Assembly: GCA_020650975.1 (NCBI GenBank)
Contig: JAIPMN010000160.1
Coordinates: forward strand, 1-64,000
Origin: Apostichopus californicus
Lineage: Eukaryota > Echinodermata > Holothuroidea > Aspidochirotida > Stichopodidae
Direction: 5' to 3'
DNA: 64,000 nucleotides
Part shown: piece by piece, positions 1-13,852 of the stretch
Layout: each line of letters starts with the position of its first letter
How positions within the stretch are numbered: the first letter of the stretch is position 1
The notes under the pieces: model-generated
What the model was told of the DNA's origin: nothing
What the model saw: only the letters and a program-made list of their open reading frames with translations
The model's database searches: none
Translations under genes and position numbers: made by a program

Positions 1-1914
1 TTGCACTAGCTTTGGAATTTTGGTAAAGATTCCCAACCTCAACAATCTTTTGGTAGGGAGTTTAGAGTTCTGGTAGAGAATTGTATTCAACATGTTTTTT
101 GTAAGATGTTGGATGTTTCATAACATATCCATGTACATGAATAAAAAAATACACTGAACCATTGACTATAGAGTTTGCTTTTTGTATTATTATCAAACAC
201 TTTACTCTATTACAGACACAGTAATACGATAAGAATAGAATACTCGCATAAATCTAACCAAAAATGAGACATATCAGGACTCAAATTTATGTATAATTGA
301 GTACATATAAGAACGAACAATTTATAATCCAGGTCTGAGGCTTAAAGTAAATGCATGTACAGTAAGAGATCAATAGCCGTGTAGATATGAGGCATAAATT
401 TGCGTTATTGATAATTTGAAAACAGGTTTTTCGGTGAGTTGTTATCAATATATTTTTAATTTAGATCAACACTTTTCTAGCATATGTTATTTCTGCATAT
501 TGTAGTGGAATTTAGGTTATTGTCGCTGGTACTAAAATTGTTTAGTGGAGGGCGTAATTCGCCAGTGACTGTGCGAGAAGTTCCCGGTGAAAGTGCAGGA
601 CCATCCGGCACTGCTTCAAATGTTATTCGTGATTGTGAGAGCTGTTTGCGCGATTCGCGCAATCGCGCTGCTAATGCAAACCCTGCTTAAAAGTCAATGG
701 AAAATCCTTGTGCAATCTAATGGTAACAGAATACAGTAAGCTAGCCACTCATAGTGACTACTTTACCATATGTCATTAAGAATCATCTTAACATTTTACA
801 GGGTTAAATAAAGTATCCTAAACAGCTAACACGTAACATTGCCATTCATCCCTGATGTGTTGTATATGCAGTAACAACTGTCCAATTTCTCCAGTAGCAG
901 TTTTCCTTTACAACCTGTAATACATATAAAAAAAAATACACATTTGCAGTTTTCTTATATTGAAAATAGCTACAATACTGTGGAATCTTGCTGACAGAGC
1001 AGGAAATGTTGAGTATATATTTAAGCCAACATTAGATATAATGGAACAATTGGGACTAGTGAAAGTGAAAACATAGGTCATTGTATCTACAGTATGGTAA
1101 AAAGGAAAGTAGGCTTACTGTCACAGAAAAACTACGTGCATAATATGGTAGTTGTAATTGTACAGTACTACAGTAGTGCTCTGCTGCAGTCAAAGTAGAA
1201 TTTGAATTGTGAAGGACACCTTCAGCTAGTGATATCCTTCTACATGCAAGTATCTCTCAAGTTACATAATAGGTTTTACGTAACCAACCAACTTCATTGA
1301 CCTCAGTAACTGAGACTTTCTTTTTCTAAATCAACTCTGTAGGTTAGTGCATGGAGCTGGTTAGTGTTAACGAACAAAGACCCACATCTGATTAACAGAC
1401 AAATACACACTGACAGGAAGACAGACAACAAAACAGATTTGTTAAATTATTTTGTGACTATAGCTGATCACAAGCAGTTTCCTGAATGGTGTTTTTATTA
1501 TAGTGCATAAGAATGTACAGCATATCTGTAATGTTATACATTGAAGAATACAAAAGTAAAGTTGAAATCGCAATGTTAGAAATCAAGGCTGCAAAGTGCA
1601 AAGAAGTTGTCCAACAGTACTAAGATAGTTATGGAATGTAACCAAATTTGCTTTAAAAGATATTTAAACTAAACTTGTTTACAGAAACTGACTTCTCTTT
1701 TCTTCATCTACAGTAGATACAGTAGGCTTTACTCCACAGATGTTGTCTTCTTTTCAGGAAGCTCCATAATGGGCTCCCATAACTAAAACATCCAGAAAGT
1801 GTCTGCTTTTTTTACTTTCTTTCGGAGGCAGAAGGAATCTATGTGATGGTGATGGCGAGTGTTTATGTATATGACACTTGCTTGTAACTACGGTAACTCA
1901 AATATTTCATGGTT
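1..1914. other. Non-coding stretch, nothing recognised
   Basis: AT-rich sequence with only short random frames. A GC-richer patch at about 545-690 is open on both strands for 60-70 codons, but no conserved protein is visible. An acceptor-like TTCTTTTCAG near 1758 leads into sequence with early stops in all frames. Confidence 0.5.
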
Positions 1915-2345
1915 GACTAACTTTATACCTGGCATGTGGATCAGTCTTATTGAGTACAAGAACCCTATTGTTTTCTGTGAAGTTCAATGATTTTGGGGTC
2001 ACAGTGGTCAAAGCCTGAAAAACTTTGTAGACACCATAACTCAAAATGTGCATCTTTGTTGAACATCATACATGGTATGGAGATCCAGCTTTGTGAGTAC
2101 AAGAACCCTTTTGAAATTTGTGGAGGTCAAAGGTCATTCGCATTCAACATTTAAGTCAAAGTCTGAAAATCTTGTAAGCGTGATAAATAAGAAGTATATA
2201 CACCTTTCTTGAACTTTATACTTAGTATCTAGATCCAGCTTGGTGAGTGCAAGAATCCAATTGAAATTGGAAGATGTCACATGGTCACATGAGGTCAACA
2301 GGTGTCAAAGTTTGAAAACCTTTTAAACATGATAACTCTAAAATT
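1915..2345 (+). repeat. Tandem array, three diverged units of about 143-150 bp
   Basis: Each unit carries a GAACTTTATACTTGGTATG-like start, then AGATCCAGCTTGGTGAGTACAAGAACC, GGTCA-rich sequence, and GTCTGAAAACCTTGTA leading to ATAACTC. Starts align near 1920, 2063 and 2213. The units are diverged, so the array is old. Possible weaker half-units continue to about 2640 (CAACAGGTTATCTC occurs twice). Confidence 0.75.
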
Positions 2346-5300
2346 AAAGCAGTCTTTAATCTTTAACTTCTCCAATGTTATGATTTTCGTTTGGTGAACA
2401 TAGTTTGGTTAAATTTAGATCACTTTAGCTAACTTGTGAAGGGGCTCCATAAGTCTGCAACAGAACATACAGTCATTCAGGAGATTAAAACTGCTTCAGA
2501 GAGTTCATATTCACGCTTTAAGCTGCACTTAAAGTTCTTTTCATCCTTGGAGCTCCAATGGGTCAAACAGGTTATCTCTAATGCTGCAAAAATTGGCTCA
2601 TGGCCTCATGGGGTCAACAGGTTATCTCAAATGTTCTCAAACTTAGCCATTTTCTCCATGACATAAACTAGATGACTTTTGCTTGGCAGTAGTTTGTGAA
2701 ATTATTTCACAGTGTATAAACAATGTCATGGAACTCTCATTCATTAATAACAATTATTAAAGGGATTTGCTAAAGAAAATGCACTTTTATTCATACATCT
2801 GTGTCTTAATTTCACATAGGAAGACTGGTCTTCCTGGATATTGAAACATTTTGGAATATAAATTCTGTGCTGTAAAATCTCACCCGTAAATGACATGGTT
2901 GATACTCACAAGAGAGTGCTTCAAATATGAGCTGAAAAGCTCTGATCTTTTCTTTTTCTCACTTACTGGTCTACCGACACCCTTTAAACAACATTGTCCT
3001 CATCACTCTAATAGGCATTAAAAATCATGAAAATAGCTGCAACTCCCATCAAATCCATCAAAGATTAACCATTTTACGAGTCTTTAGGAATAAACATTAG
3101 CTAATTATGCACATGATGATGTAAAGGGAGTGACTGCCTAATTTTCTGCTATCTTATTCCTTTGTTTCATAACCTTTGTTTCAAGGACACTGAACACAGG
3201 TTTGTGGCCTAAGGCAATTTTTGGAAATTTTTAATGTCTTCTTTGTGAAGAACATCACATTATTCAAATGATGTATGTGGGGCTTGTAATTAGGAGTTAA
3301 CTTATTAAGGCCCAAAATAAGAAATTTTGATGAGAGCAAACCTCCACATCATAGTTTGCGCATTAATGAGTTTCACAGATTTATCAAAATTGCAAATGTG
3401 AAATTTTGGAAATGAAAAGAGTTTTCCGGAAAATTTCCACAAATTTTGAATGAGATTACCACACACAACAAATGTACTGAATATGAGGCAAATTAGCTAG
3501 GTGTAATTAATTCTTGGACACATTTAACCCACTTGCTACACATGAGTCTGATAGTTATTTTGAAAATTTGAGCACATTGTATGGCAAGGAATCACTTTAA
3601 GCCAACTGGTTTTCTGGTTTCGCTTTGCTTTGTAAGTGTTCTGTGTTGTTATCATGGGAGTTACATTAGGTGTCAAATAACATGAAAACACTTGTAATGA
3701 AGGACTAAAGCCACTTTTTTTTTGCTCTTGACATCAAGATGTTTTTAGGTTGTCACACCTATAGCTGGTTTTGATAGTGGAATAAGTAGTTACTGTACCC
3801 AAAGTAGCATAATACAAACAGTGAAGGATGTAATGTACTGTATGCTACAGGAAGTTGTCATACTGTTCACTCTGAAACTATTATTAAACTAAAATTCAAG
3901 GAATTTGTTTATGTACACAGTTACTGTACAGTAGTCATTCTATGTAAACAACATCAGACAATCTATGTATGTATACTGATTCATCCAAGGTCTCATTCAC
4001 AAAGTACAGATTGTGAGCTTTTTGTAAAAGTAAAACCCAGATATTTAACATCAATTGGTCATTTGAAAGATCCAGAAGAATTTAACAAATAACCTAAAAC
4101 AGAAAAAAAGGGGGGGGGGGATGGAGGGAAGAGAAACTTCCACAAGGATAATGACTACAATGGCTGCATTGAACCTCAATGTTTTCTGTCTCGTTGTTTA
4201 TTTATTTTTTCATTGTTAAATTTCAAACAATAAGGTATTATTACTTTGTTGACTTTCAGGGAAACACACGCCCAGCAGTTGTTATTGTACATGGTAGAGG
4301 TACAGTGGCTGTCACAAACAACTTCCCTAAACTGCTAAGAAGATCCTATTCTCTTGGGAGATATCACAGAAATTTAATGTTCCTTCACAGACAAGGCTAA
4401 AGACTTGGTCAAGTCTAAAGACTTGGTCAAGTCTTAATATGACATCATCATACTGAATGACAGGGTGAAATTATGTTAGGTTGATCTTCATTAATGTACA
4501 TCGTAACTTTCAAGCTTGAAGTTGATACAATATCTTGTACTGTAAGTTACAGGGTAAGTTTGATTTTCTTTCTTAGGTGATTCTATAGAAGAATTATTTT
4601 GTCATACTAATTACAAGAATAAATTATTCAAATTTCAAAAGCTAATTCCAAATATTGGTAAGCTCATAAAAGTGTTCATCATGACAGTTTCGGTCAGCTT
4701 AATGAAATTAGCTGTCATGTTTTGGTGAACGATCGTATAAATGTGGCTTTTCTCTCCAGCTCAGTTCCAGGAATATTACAGTTCATGAGTTATGACTAGT
4801 TTCTTCCTGGTTACAGTCGTAGATTCGGTCAGTAGATGTGAAGTTGATCTGAAGCAAAACATTAAGGGGAAAAGTTAAAACCTATAATCCATGAAGCAAA
4901 AGCTGTTCTACTTCTTTGGCAGTAGTTTCGTATAGTTTGTATTATTTTTTCGACAGTACTGTACTCTCTGAGTCTTGAAGGAATGCAGTTACTGTACATA
5001 CAAATAGCTGTACAAACGTCAATGCACAGACTTAACTTCCAAGATGAAGAAGATTGATTGGTTGGGAAAGCTGGAGAAAAACCACAGTTAATAATGAGAC
5101 GGTATAGATTACTGTTGATGACGCACTACTTCGTTTAACCATTGATTTAAATTACGCATCCAGATTGTCAGGTTAATTATATCGGCACACAACCCCGGCA
5201 TAGTTCATCAGCCTCGTTGCTGCTTTTAGGAGACAAAAGAAATATATATTATATATATGTGTGGATTATTAGATTGTATAAAAGACTCGATTCTGTAGTC

Positions 5301-8139
5301 TGATTGGTCAATGGTTAAATCTATGGCATATGCAGTACTGTACAGTATTTTACTAAATATTTAGTTTACTCTGAAAAGAGAATCCTAAATATCCTCTGAC
5401 ACTCCGCATACATAGAGTAGGATTTAAGACATTTTAGAGAAATTGAAAAGGATGGAAAAGGGAAGGCGATTTGTTTAACGAGCTTGCGGTGTTGATTGAC
5501 TTCCAGTACTAGGAACTAGTCACATCCATCTGCCCATTCCATGGATGTGACAGAACCTACGTTATCTTTGGTGTGCACAGGATTTCAAAGTTTGCGAGAG
5601 GGAGGGGTGGGGGGGGGGGAATTTGTTAATATCTCTGAATACTGTAGGTAGGGACATGAACCATTATGAAAGGCCCAGAAGCAAATAAAGAATTTTTATA
5701 AAGGAGTGGGACGGCACTGGGTTCTCGAGCATCCTCCCCAAAAGAATGAACCATTTCCCTGACTGACGATGGGAGTTGGGGTGGGGCTAGGCCCATCTGG
5801 TCCCCTTTGCACAAGCCACTGCTGGCTACCTCTCATATGAGTCTTGTTCCTTTTCTGCACGTATTTAAAATAGTAAAAAATATGTCCACTTATAAAAATT
5901 CAGAAATTATAGAAGAGAAATTTAGTCACTACTACAACAATGTATAGTATGTCCTCCAAAAGTATGGAAAAGGAAAAGATCATTTCCAAACATCCCAGAT
6001 ATGTAACAAAAATGTGTTTCTGGACTGCTCAAGAAAAGTCCACAGTTATCACACCCAGCAGCCATGGACTCCTGAAAGGCTCGGAATGACAGTACTGTAC
6101 GGTACGTTTGTTAACTATTCTTAGATCTGGACACAAGAGTAAAGTTGAAGAGTAACATTTCTGATTTTAGTGCAACTGGGCTTGTACCCCTTATTCTATT
6201 ACAGTAGGTTTTAAGGGTGCAAATAGTTCATAGTTACCTGGCTCCTCTCTTACCTGTCTATAGTCTACTTATATTCACGTTCCTCTACCTTACCTAATAA
6301 ACTTGGTAAAGTTTTCGCACTGCGCCCCCCCCCCAATCCCACATCCCTGGTTCTGCTCACTCTTCCTTCCAAATCTACCGCTCAGAAGCCAACCTGCAGT
6401 ACAAGATTTTCCACAGACTTTGGCAAAACTTCAAAACCTGCGTTAACCATCAGATATATACTCAATTACATAATAGGCTTTAGTGGATTCATACAGTAAT
6501 ACAAATCTCCTTATACTTTTAGTCAATTGGATGGAGAAAAAAAGGAAGGTCTTTGAAGAAATGGTATCCATGGCAAAATGGTGAAAATGGTCACCGTTTG
6601 GTAATATATTCTCGGTTTTTAATACACGAAATTGGATTAACCAATAATTTAATATCACTAGTACTGTATTAGTTTTTGTTTCCAACAATAAAACTGAATA
6701 GATTTTATGCAGCGTGGCGAAGTTGTTCATGTCTGCCTGTTACCGTACAGTAGTGACAATAAAAGATGACGATTGAGCAAACTCCTTTAAGATAGGGATC
6801 TGGTTATAAACTGTTAGGTGAATATGCTGATGGTGGATTAACTAGTTCATTCAATTATCTTCCTCAAGGTCTGATCATTTTTCGTAGCGCGTCTCCGTCT
6901 TGGGGGGAGACATTCATTAATTTTTTATCGCACCCGTAGAGTCGTAACAAACTTAAAGAAGCGTGCTAGGTCAGACGATTGTAATATTGTCGCCTACCTG
7001 TGGTGTAACATTGAGATCACCTGCATGGACCCTTCTTTCTGGACCTCCTTTGACCCAACATTTTATTCAAGGTGTTTTACATCTCACTATAGGGAGGGGG
7101 GGGGGGAGGAGTCCGCATTCATGCCTACTCTGGGAATGTTCAGGGCATTCCTTGCCCTAAACTTCTTGCCTTGATCAGTCATAATGTATACAGTACAACA
7201 TTGTCTTCATCATCATTTGTCTTAGGGTGACAGTCAGTTGAAACCGTACCACCCATTAAATAATGTTCACTCTCCACACTGTGAGCTGTTGCCATGGTGA
7301 TGCAGTGTTTGATATGTTGGTACCAGATCAGCTTGCCTTTTGTGTTCCACTCCATGCCATCATGTCTGCACTGTACATTCAGAAGAATTTGATTTAATTA
7401 CAGTAGTGTAATGAAGTATCATTGAACGGTCGGTAATAAGTATCCCACCCATGCTGGGCAGTGCAATTCATTTGGAACACAGCAGTGATTTATATATATA
7501 TAGCTATATTACTGCCATTTGAGTATATATGTATGTGTATATGTGTATTTATAGGAATGAATAGGAATTGAATAACGGAAAAACTGTTAAACAACTATGC
7601 TGCATTTGGAGAAAGGCTAGATCTCGAGTGAGATACAATAACTAAATTAGGTAAGTGATTGGAGGTAAAACAGCCAATGTTTGGTTTTTGCAGAGCATTC
7701 CAGCAAAACTAGCTCTTCTTCAGTACATGATCACCGAAAGTGATATACTGCCATTGTTGGAGGAGCCCATCTGCAATATCTGTTTTTAGTACCACACTCA
7801 TGAATTGAATTGTTCAGTACTTTCAGTAGAGGAGAGAACAAATCATTACTACAATGCACAGTTTCCAGAGTAATAATATTTCATTGCTACAGTAGTAGTA
7901 CAGTAGATTTGTCCCTCTTGTAACTCATGTCTCTGTAGCCTTATTGGGATTATAGTTAAATAAATGAGAGTTTATTATACAGTAGTGAAAACAAAATTTG
8001 ATGTGCATTTGACAGTGACAAACGAAACCCTAAATTTCGAAGATGACAACAAGTGCAATGCAGTACTGTACAATAATATATTCAACCGTGAGATTAGTTA
8101 CATGTATGACATCATTCATCTGATTGATCTTCCAGTAGT
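2346..8139. other. Non-coding stretch with minor repeats
   Basis: No gene recognised. It holds the 18 bp pair at 4397, several G-runs (about 4110, 5605, 7090) and AT dinucleotide runs (about 5250, 7490). An acceptor-like site near 4258 precedes a short open frame (to 4400) that resembles no family I know. Confidence 0.5.
4397..4432 (+). repeat. Two exact 18 bp units containing an inverted repeat
   Basis: CTAAAGACTTGGTCAAGT occurs twice head to tail. With the next base each unit contains GACTTG-GT-CAAGTC, a perfect 6 bp inverted repeat. No function is known. Confidence 0.8.
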
Positions 8140-8399
8140 TTCCTTCCCTACCATCCACCTGCCTGACCCACTCATTCCCCATCACAATCCCCTTACTTTG
8201 CACTTCTCAAAACCTTTCCCATTCCCCCTCCCTACCCCTTTACCATTCCCCACCCCACCTCCATTCTCATTCCACACCCCATCCCTTTACCTTTCCACAT
8301 CCTATCACCATCACCTTTCCACATCCCAACCTCTTTTCCATCTCCCATCCCAACCTCTTTCCAACCCCCCACCTAATCCCATTCCTGTTCCAGGAACTT
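8140..8399 (+). repeat. Pyrimidine-rich low-complexity tract
   Basis: About 250 bases of C, T and A with very few G, made of CATTCCCC, CCACACCC and CATCCCAACCTCTTTCCA-like words. It creates a proline/serine-rich open frame that shows no conserved protein and is best taken as a low-complexity artefact. Confidence 0.7.
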
Positions 8400-10070
8400 A
8401 GTAAAGTAGTCGCAAACATTGTATCTTCAGATTTGTGCGAATGTCACTTTCACATTGTCATCTGTCTGATTCACATCGATACCCAGAAATCACCAAGTGG
8501 TACCCATGTCAGACATCTGGGGGTGAGGGGGGTCCAAGCTGTAGACAGATGCAGCGCCCGTTATTAGAGATCTTTACTAGCCACAGTGCCACTTAACATA
8601 CAACAGAGAGTGCATGATGGGTGGAATCTGGTATTTATAGTTATTCTCTGATCCTTGCTTTCTTTGCCTTTGTTTTACCGCGTACCAGTCGTTAATAAAC
8701 CCTCCTGCTGGAATCTTAACTCATAGATAATTTGTCCTTGCCAGTAATTCTCCAAACCAATTTACCGAGAAATTGACTGGGCGCTTTGTTTTATCGTGAG
8801 CAGTTGTCGTGAGTTGGCAGTTTTGTCACCGGGGGATGTAACATGGGCAATGGTGATGACAGAACAGACAGATACATTCAATCATCTCTCATTTTTCTTT
8901 TTTTCTTACTATGGAGGCCAAATAAGATGGGAATTTACTCAGTGCAACTTGAAGCATTGATATTTGCTTCTTTTAAAAAATTAATTAATTAAAACAGCAT
9001 TTTAAATGATCCATCATTGAATGGAAACAATACATGACACGATTGCAGCTGTACGGACCAGAGATACTCACTTTAACTGGATAAGATTTTAATCTCTGAG
9101 ATGACAACGATAATTTTTTTAGTGTCACGGATGTCTCATCCTTTGGTAGTTGCTTCATTTTTAGATTGTAGTAACTGTCAATGCAAAATAGATCAACCCC
9201 CCCCCCCACTAACGTCGTCGGCAGAGGCCATTTGACAATTTCCCTGGAAGTGATATTTGATACGGGTTATCATGACTCAGGAAGAGTCGGGCACGTAGTC
9301 TGTAGGTGGATTTATGAAGAGATGAAAGAGCAGAGCTCTCGGACGTGGTCATCGAGTTTTTCCGAGATATTGCCAGCATTTATTGGGGTGACTCAAACTG
9401 GTTGCGGCATTTTTGGAATATTGATGATCACGGACAATCTTGATGAGCGCATGATTCAGTTAGCGGTACTATTGTGACGGAAATAGATTTGCAATTTAAT
9501 AAAAAATAAACTCTGATATTCTTCTATGTTAATTTTGAAAGACAGATTGGACGAGAAGGATGTTAATTGTTAAGTGTAGGTGGGGATGGACAGAATCCGA
9601 CAATCTTGAGGAGAGTGTGATAGGAAGAGAATTTGTCAGTTATAAGCATTAAAATGTAGTTCAGAAAGGAAATTGTCCTCTTTGAAATGGACTCTCATGT
9701 TACCATGCAGTACATGTTTAAAATTTTCAAAATGCTATGTTTTTCTCCAACTTTTTTCACCTAATTTTTTACAAATATTTTCACTACGACTACTATTGAA
9801 TGAATGCACATGCAAGGTAGATGAACTACAGACTTGAAAAGATATTTTTCTTGAAAAGAGGTCCAAGGAATAATTCATAGTTTCTTGTCCAAACATGCCT
9901 ACACATCACCATCATATTATATAGTATTGTTTAAACATACTGTACTGGATGCCTTTATACATCCTAGTTGCTAGGGGCTTTTACTTTATTGGGGCATCAA
10001 TGCAAATGGTTTCTCTTATTTGTGTACAAGACCATACCTACTGTACTTATTTTCATAACATTCAGCTATA

Positions 10071-10090
10071 CTGTACTGTACTGTACTGTA
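10071..10090 (+). repeat. (CTGTA)4 microsatellite
   Basis: Four exact CTGTA units. The same word and its complement TACAG are common across the window. Confidence 0.9.
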
Positions 10091-11305
10091 TATAAAATAT
10101 AAATACAATATACTATAAATAGACTTATGAATTATGCCTGTATTTGTGAAAATATAAAATAAGTATAGAAAATATACAGTATATAACAAAGAGAGAAAAG
10201 AACTGTTGCAAAAATGCGTTTCTAAGTACTACAAAAAAAGCTGTGTGGGTATGTATACATGTACAGGTCAGTGGGCCTGACGTTTCGATCCTACTTGTAG
10301 CAGCATATATGCTTCAGAGACTAACTGAATCAACAATTAGGATAAAGTTGCAGACATTAGTTCTACCTGGTGTTGTGACTGATTATCATTCTTTAATCCG
10401 GCAAGTTGCTTATGATCATTAGCTTCTAAATTGCCGAACACACAGTGATTGTTTTACTTTCAATGGTATAGATATATGACGGCAGTTGGCCAAGCTTAAT
10501 GCCCCAGCTTTGATCACATTGAGATTGGCTTCTTAAGGGATTAAATAAATGATTCTATTTCATTCTGACAACATTGTCATCCAGCCAACTATGTCATTTT
10601 TAATTTCCTTTTTACATTTGTATTCATCTCGAAGCTAGTGCCAACACAGATCACTTCTCCATTGATTGTTCTACAGTATATGTGACATTTGAAGAGCTTA
10701 AAGCATCATTAAAATGGGATGATTGCACAGAAAAAAATGTTTAAGAATTAAAACTGAATCAATGCCAAATGTTTCTTTAACACCTCTGCTCAGGTCAAAC
10801 AGAGGTCGTTGTGCCTTTTCTCCGATTCTATCACGGCAAGTGCGGTACCGTACCCTCGCTTCTTTCAGATTCCTCGTGACTCGTTCAAATCTGCGCCGAC
10901 ATACCGGGATTTTATTAGCACCAGTAAAAATAAATACTTTCCCATCCATTAGAGTAATTAATGGTCCTCGATAATTACAGAGTCAACAGTACCGAAGGGA
11001 GGGATCTTATGCTTCGGTGATCGGGAAACATTTTCAGATTCCTCGAACAATGTGACACATGATAAATGTACAGTATCATTGTACGTGCACAGTGACAGCT
11101 TTTCTTGGCCATACAGTAGGTGATGATAGCATTCTGGCAATCTGTGTGTTCATAGTTATACAGTTAGTAGTCTACTCCATAACATGTTATAGATATATCA
11201 GCACAAGATTAAAGATATACAGAAGGCAAGGAAATCTACCATGTACATCAAATCATATCATATAGAAACATGATTTGTTTATGGTTCTGCTTTGTAATAG
11301 TACAG

Positions 11306-11335
11306 CCAGGGAGTTGTTCCATAACAACTCCCTGG
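11306..11335. repeat. Perfect 13 bp inverted repeat with 4-base loop
   Basis: CCAGGGAGTTGTT, loop CCAT, then AACAACTCCCTGG. The stem is perfect but too short for a microRNA precursor, and no element ends are recognised around it. Confidence 0.85.
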
Positions 11336-12339
11336 TACAGCTGATATCTGATACATACCCTACTGTACGTACATAGGTGTACTGTACTGTACATTTGCTT
11401 AAATACGTCACATCTCAGATACCTGAAATGACTCTGATGAAACATTTAGTATCCCAGAAGACCTTTTTATCTGCATACGTCTGGAAACCAAATAAAGTGT
11501 AACTGTCACAAAGTTCCGCCGCCCTCGTCTTCGTTATTGCAAGGTAGAGTAATTAGCTCACAAACCTCTCTTATCTGTTACAAACAGGAAACTCCACGCT
11601 CGACGACGTGGTAAATGGTCACATGTGCACTAATCGTACTTTACAGAACATAGTATTGAAATAGTACAAGCCATGCAGCCAGCATTGAATGCAAGAGATG
11701 AAAGAAAAAAATGAATCTTATCAGTTTTGACTGGGACGTTTGTCAAGGAAAAGCTATTAAAGTAAGGTGATAGTCTGTGATAGCCATTCAGACCACTAGT
11801 TAAAAGACAGGGTACCTGTACACTGTTTATTAGCTAATATGTACCAACCAGGGATTGGTTTCTGAATTGTGAGTATATGTCTTCAATTATTGAAACCATT
11901 CATTGAGGGGATACATGGTACAGTAGAACGGGTTTTAGGGGTCACTGGGGTGAAATGCTTTGCCCAACATTCTTTGGGACTGAACTCTATCTGAACCAAG
12001 TTTATGGTTGTGACATGAAAGTCTATATGGGTAGTGGACAGTGTTAATGTGTGTATGTGTGTGTGTGCTTGGAGATCGTCTTGGCTTTGGTCAAGCAAAC
12101 TCAACATACAACAGCAATGTAATTACAGTTTACAATTTAAGTTTGAACAATTGTATTCAATGACAGGAAATAGAGTTTTGTAGCTTTGCCTGTGAACTGA
12201 AATTGAACGTCAGTCATTATTAAACAAAAACCAGTTATTTTGTGTTCTTGGGTTAGTTTCTGAGACTATGCATCTCGATGAGTATCGCAAACAAGGTCAT
12301 AATGGTCAAGGTGAGTCTCGTGTAGTCTTGGGCAGTGTG

Positions 12340-12366
12340 CGACCGACCGACTGACCGACCGACTGG
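12340..12366 (+). repeat. Short CGAC/TGAC tandem repeat
   Basis: CGACCGACCGACTGACCGAC followed by CGACTGG; tetranucleotide units of GACC/GACT. Confidence 0.7.
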
Positions 12367-12747
12367 CTTATAAGTTAACAGTTACCACCAATTCATTGGA
12401 CTGCAGGAGAGATGTGTAGGTTTGGTGAATAGAACACCGCTTTGGGCCGGTAAAACTCCCCTTCTGATGGATAAGGGGCCTACAATACCGCTGTTATTGT
12501 TTCGTTTCAGTATCTCCAAAGTGATGGAGGAATTGAACAACAATTTAGCATTTTAACCTATTTGGAGGTATTTAGTTACAATGCAATCTGAATTTAATGT
12601 AAACAACTAGTTGGTCTGCCGGACAAAACCACCAAAGCTGAGTGTGGTTTTCCGAACAGATATTTTGTCCTTTAAAAGTTTGCCCTGTACTTGGTGATAT
12701 GTAAGCTTCTCAATAAACTGGTGATTGGATGACCGGGGATGTACTCA

Positions 12748-12779
12748 CGCCGGGCGCCGGCGCCGGGCAGCTTTGCCCG
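12748..12779. repeat. GC-rich palindrome and adjoining hairpin
   Basis: GGCGCCGGCGCC (12753-12764) is self-complementary, and CGGGCA-GCTT-TGCCCG (12764-12779) forms a perfect 6 bp stem. This is strikingly GC-rich for the AT-rich surroundings. Confidence 0.8.
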
Positions 12780-13852
12780 TCGGTTCTGAATGCCACCCAG
12801 CACAGTATTCTAAACATTTACCACCACCACTACTTTTGATGATTCAATTTAACAAATGTGACCATTACCACCAAAATCTGGATGAAAATTTGGCACAGAA
12901 GTTAGCTCCTGAGTAGGTAAGAGATGGCCCCATTTGCCATCTAAACATACTTCATTTTCAAATAATTTCCAAAGCAGAGTTAGACCCCTCCCCAGCTGGA
13001 TGTAGATCACACTACCGCACAAATCCGCCCGGCACTCAAATATTCCTGAGCACATCTCTGGATGACTATACTACATTTCATCAACCAACACTTTCTGGCA
13101 GGTGTTGATTATTAATGCAGAGTGCCGATGATAAAATTAAACATGTCATTTGTAACATTGAATTACATATTAGAGAACTGTTAGTTAATAAAACACCATT
13201 TACAATGTTTACTCTGTACTCTAGGTGTGAATTTCATTAATAAATAGACTTTGTGCTTCCTTTCCTATATAAATGGAAACATCTGCTCAAAGCACACATA
13301 TAAATTGAATGATTTTAAACAATAAAAGCGGCATTGAGTTCTTACATTTAATAAATTCTGACTGAATGTGAATTTCACACATGTATGTGTACATATCAAC
13401 ACTTCTAAATTTCAAAGAGTCTAAGAGACCTAATATTTGGTTACAACCAGTTTATATTACAAAATGCTCCTTTAATGGAATAAAACAGTAGCAGGTATAC
13501 AAAACTTTTTAAAAGGCACCTTGAAACAATGTAAGACTAGTGAGCATAAAGTGAATCTGGTGAGAATTACAAAATGATTTTATTGATCTGCATTTAGTAT
13601 TGTAATCAAACCATCTGCTGTACAAATAGATGACATACCTCTATTGAACTGTACTGTACTTTATACAACAGCTTTACCATGTGGTTGCAAAACTTTCCTT
13701 ATGATGTGCCGCATAATGTGCGAATGTACTTGTCCCACAAAATTGATTTTTTTTTTTTTTTTTAAAGTGTATTCAAGGGAATGTACAGTTCACTAGAAAG
13801 CTGTTTAATTACTTTTATTTGGCAGTCTGTACAGATGTTTTTTACTGCATCT

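Larger units (their letters stand above)
8400..13852. other. Non-coding stretch, possible regulatory patches
   Basis: No coding sequence supported. CpG-containing patches near 8690-8850 and 10780-10930 stand out from the AT-rich background and could be regulatory, but this is composition only. A short GT-rich run is at about 12050-12066. Confidence 0.45.

Noticed and set aside
4179-4400. 73-codon frame with an acceptor-like CTTTCAG inside
   Set aside because: No known family and no convincing donor; left as non-coding.
7964-8401. 145-codon frame rich in Pro, Ser and His
   Set aside because: Its second half is the pyrimidine-rich low-complexity tract; the first half has no recognisable domain.
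9181-9477. 98-codon + strand frame
   Set aside because: Begins with a C-run coding for prolines, shows no conserved motif, and has no splice or neighbour support.
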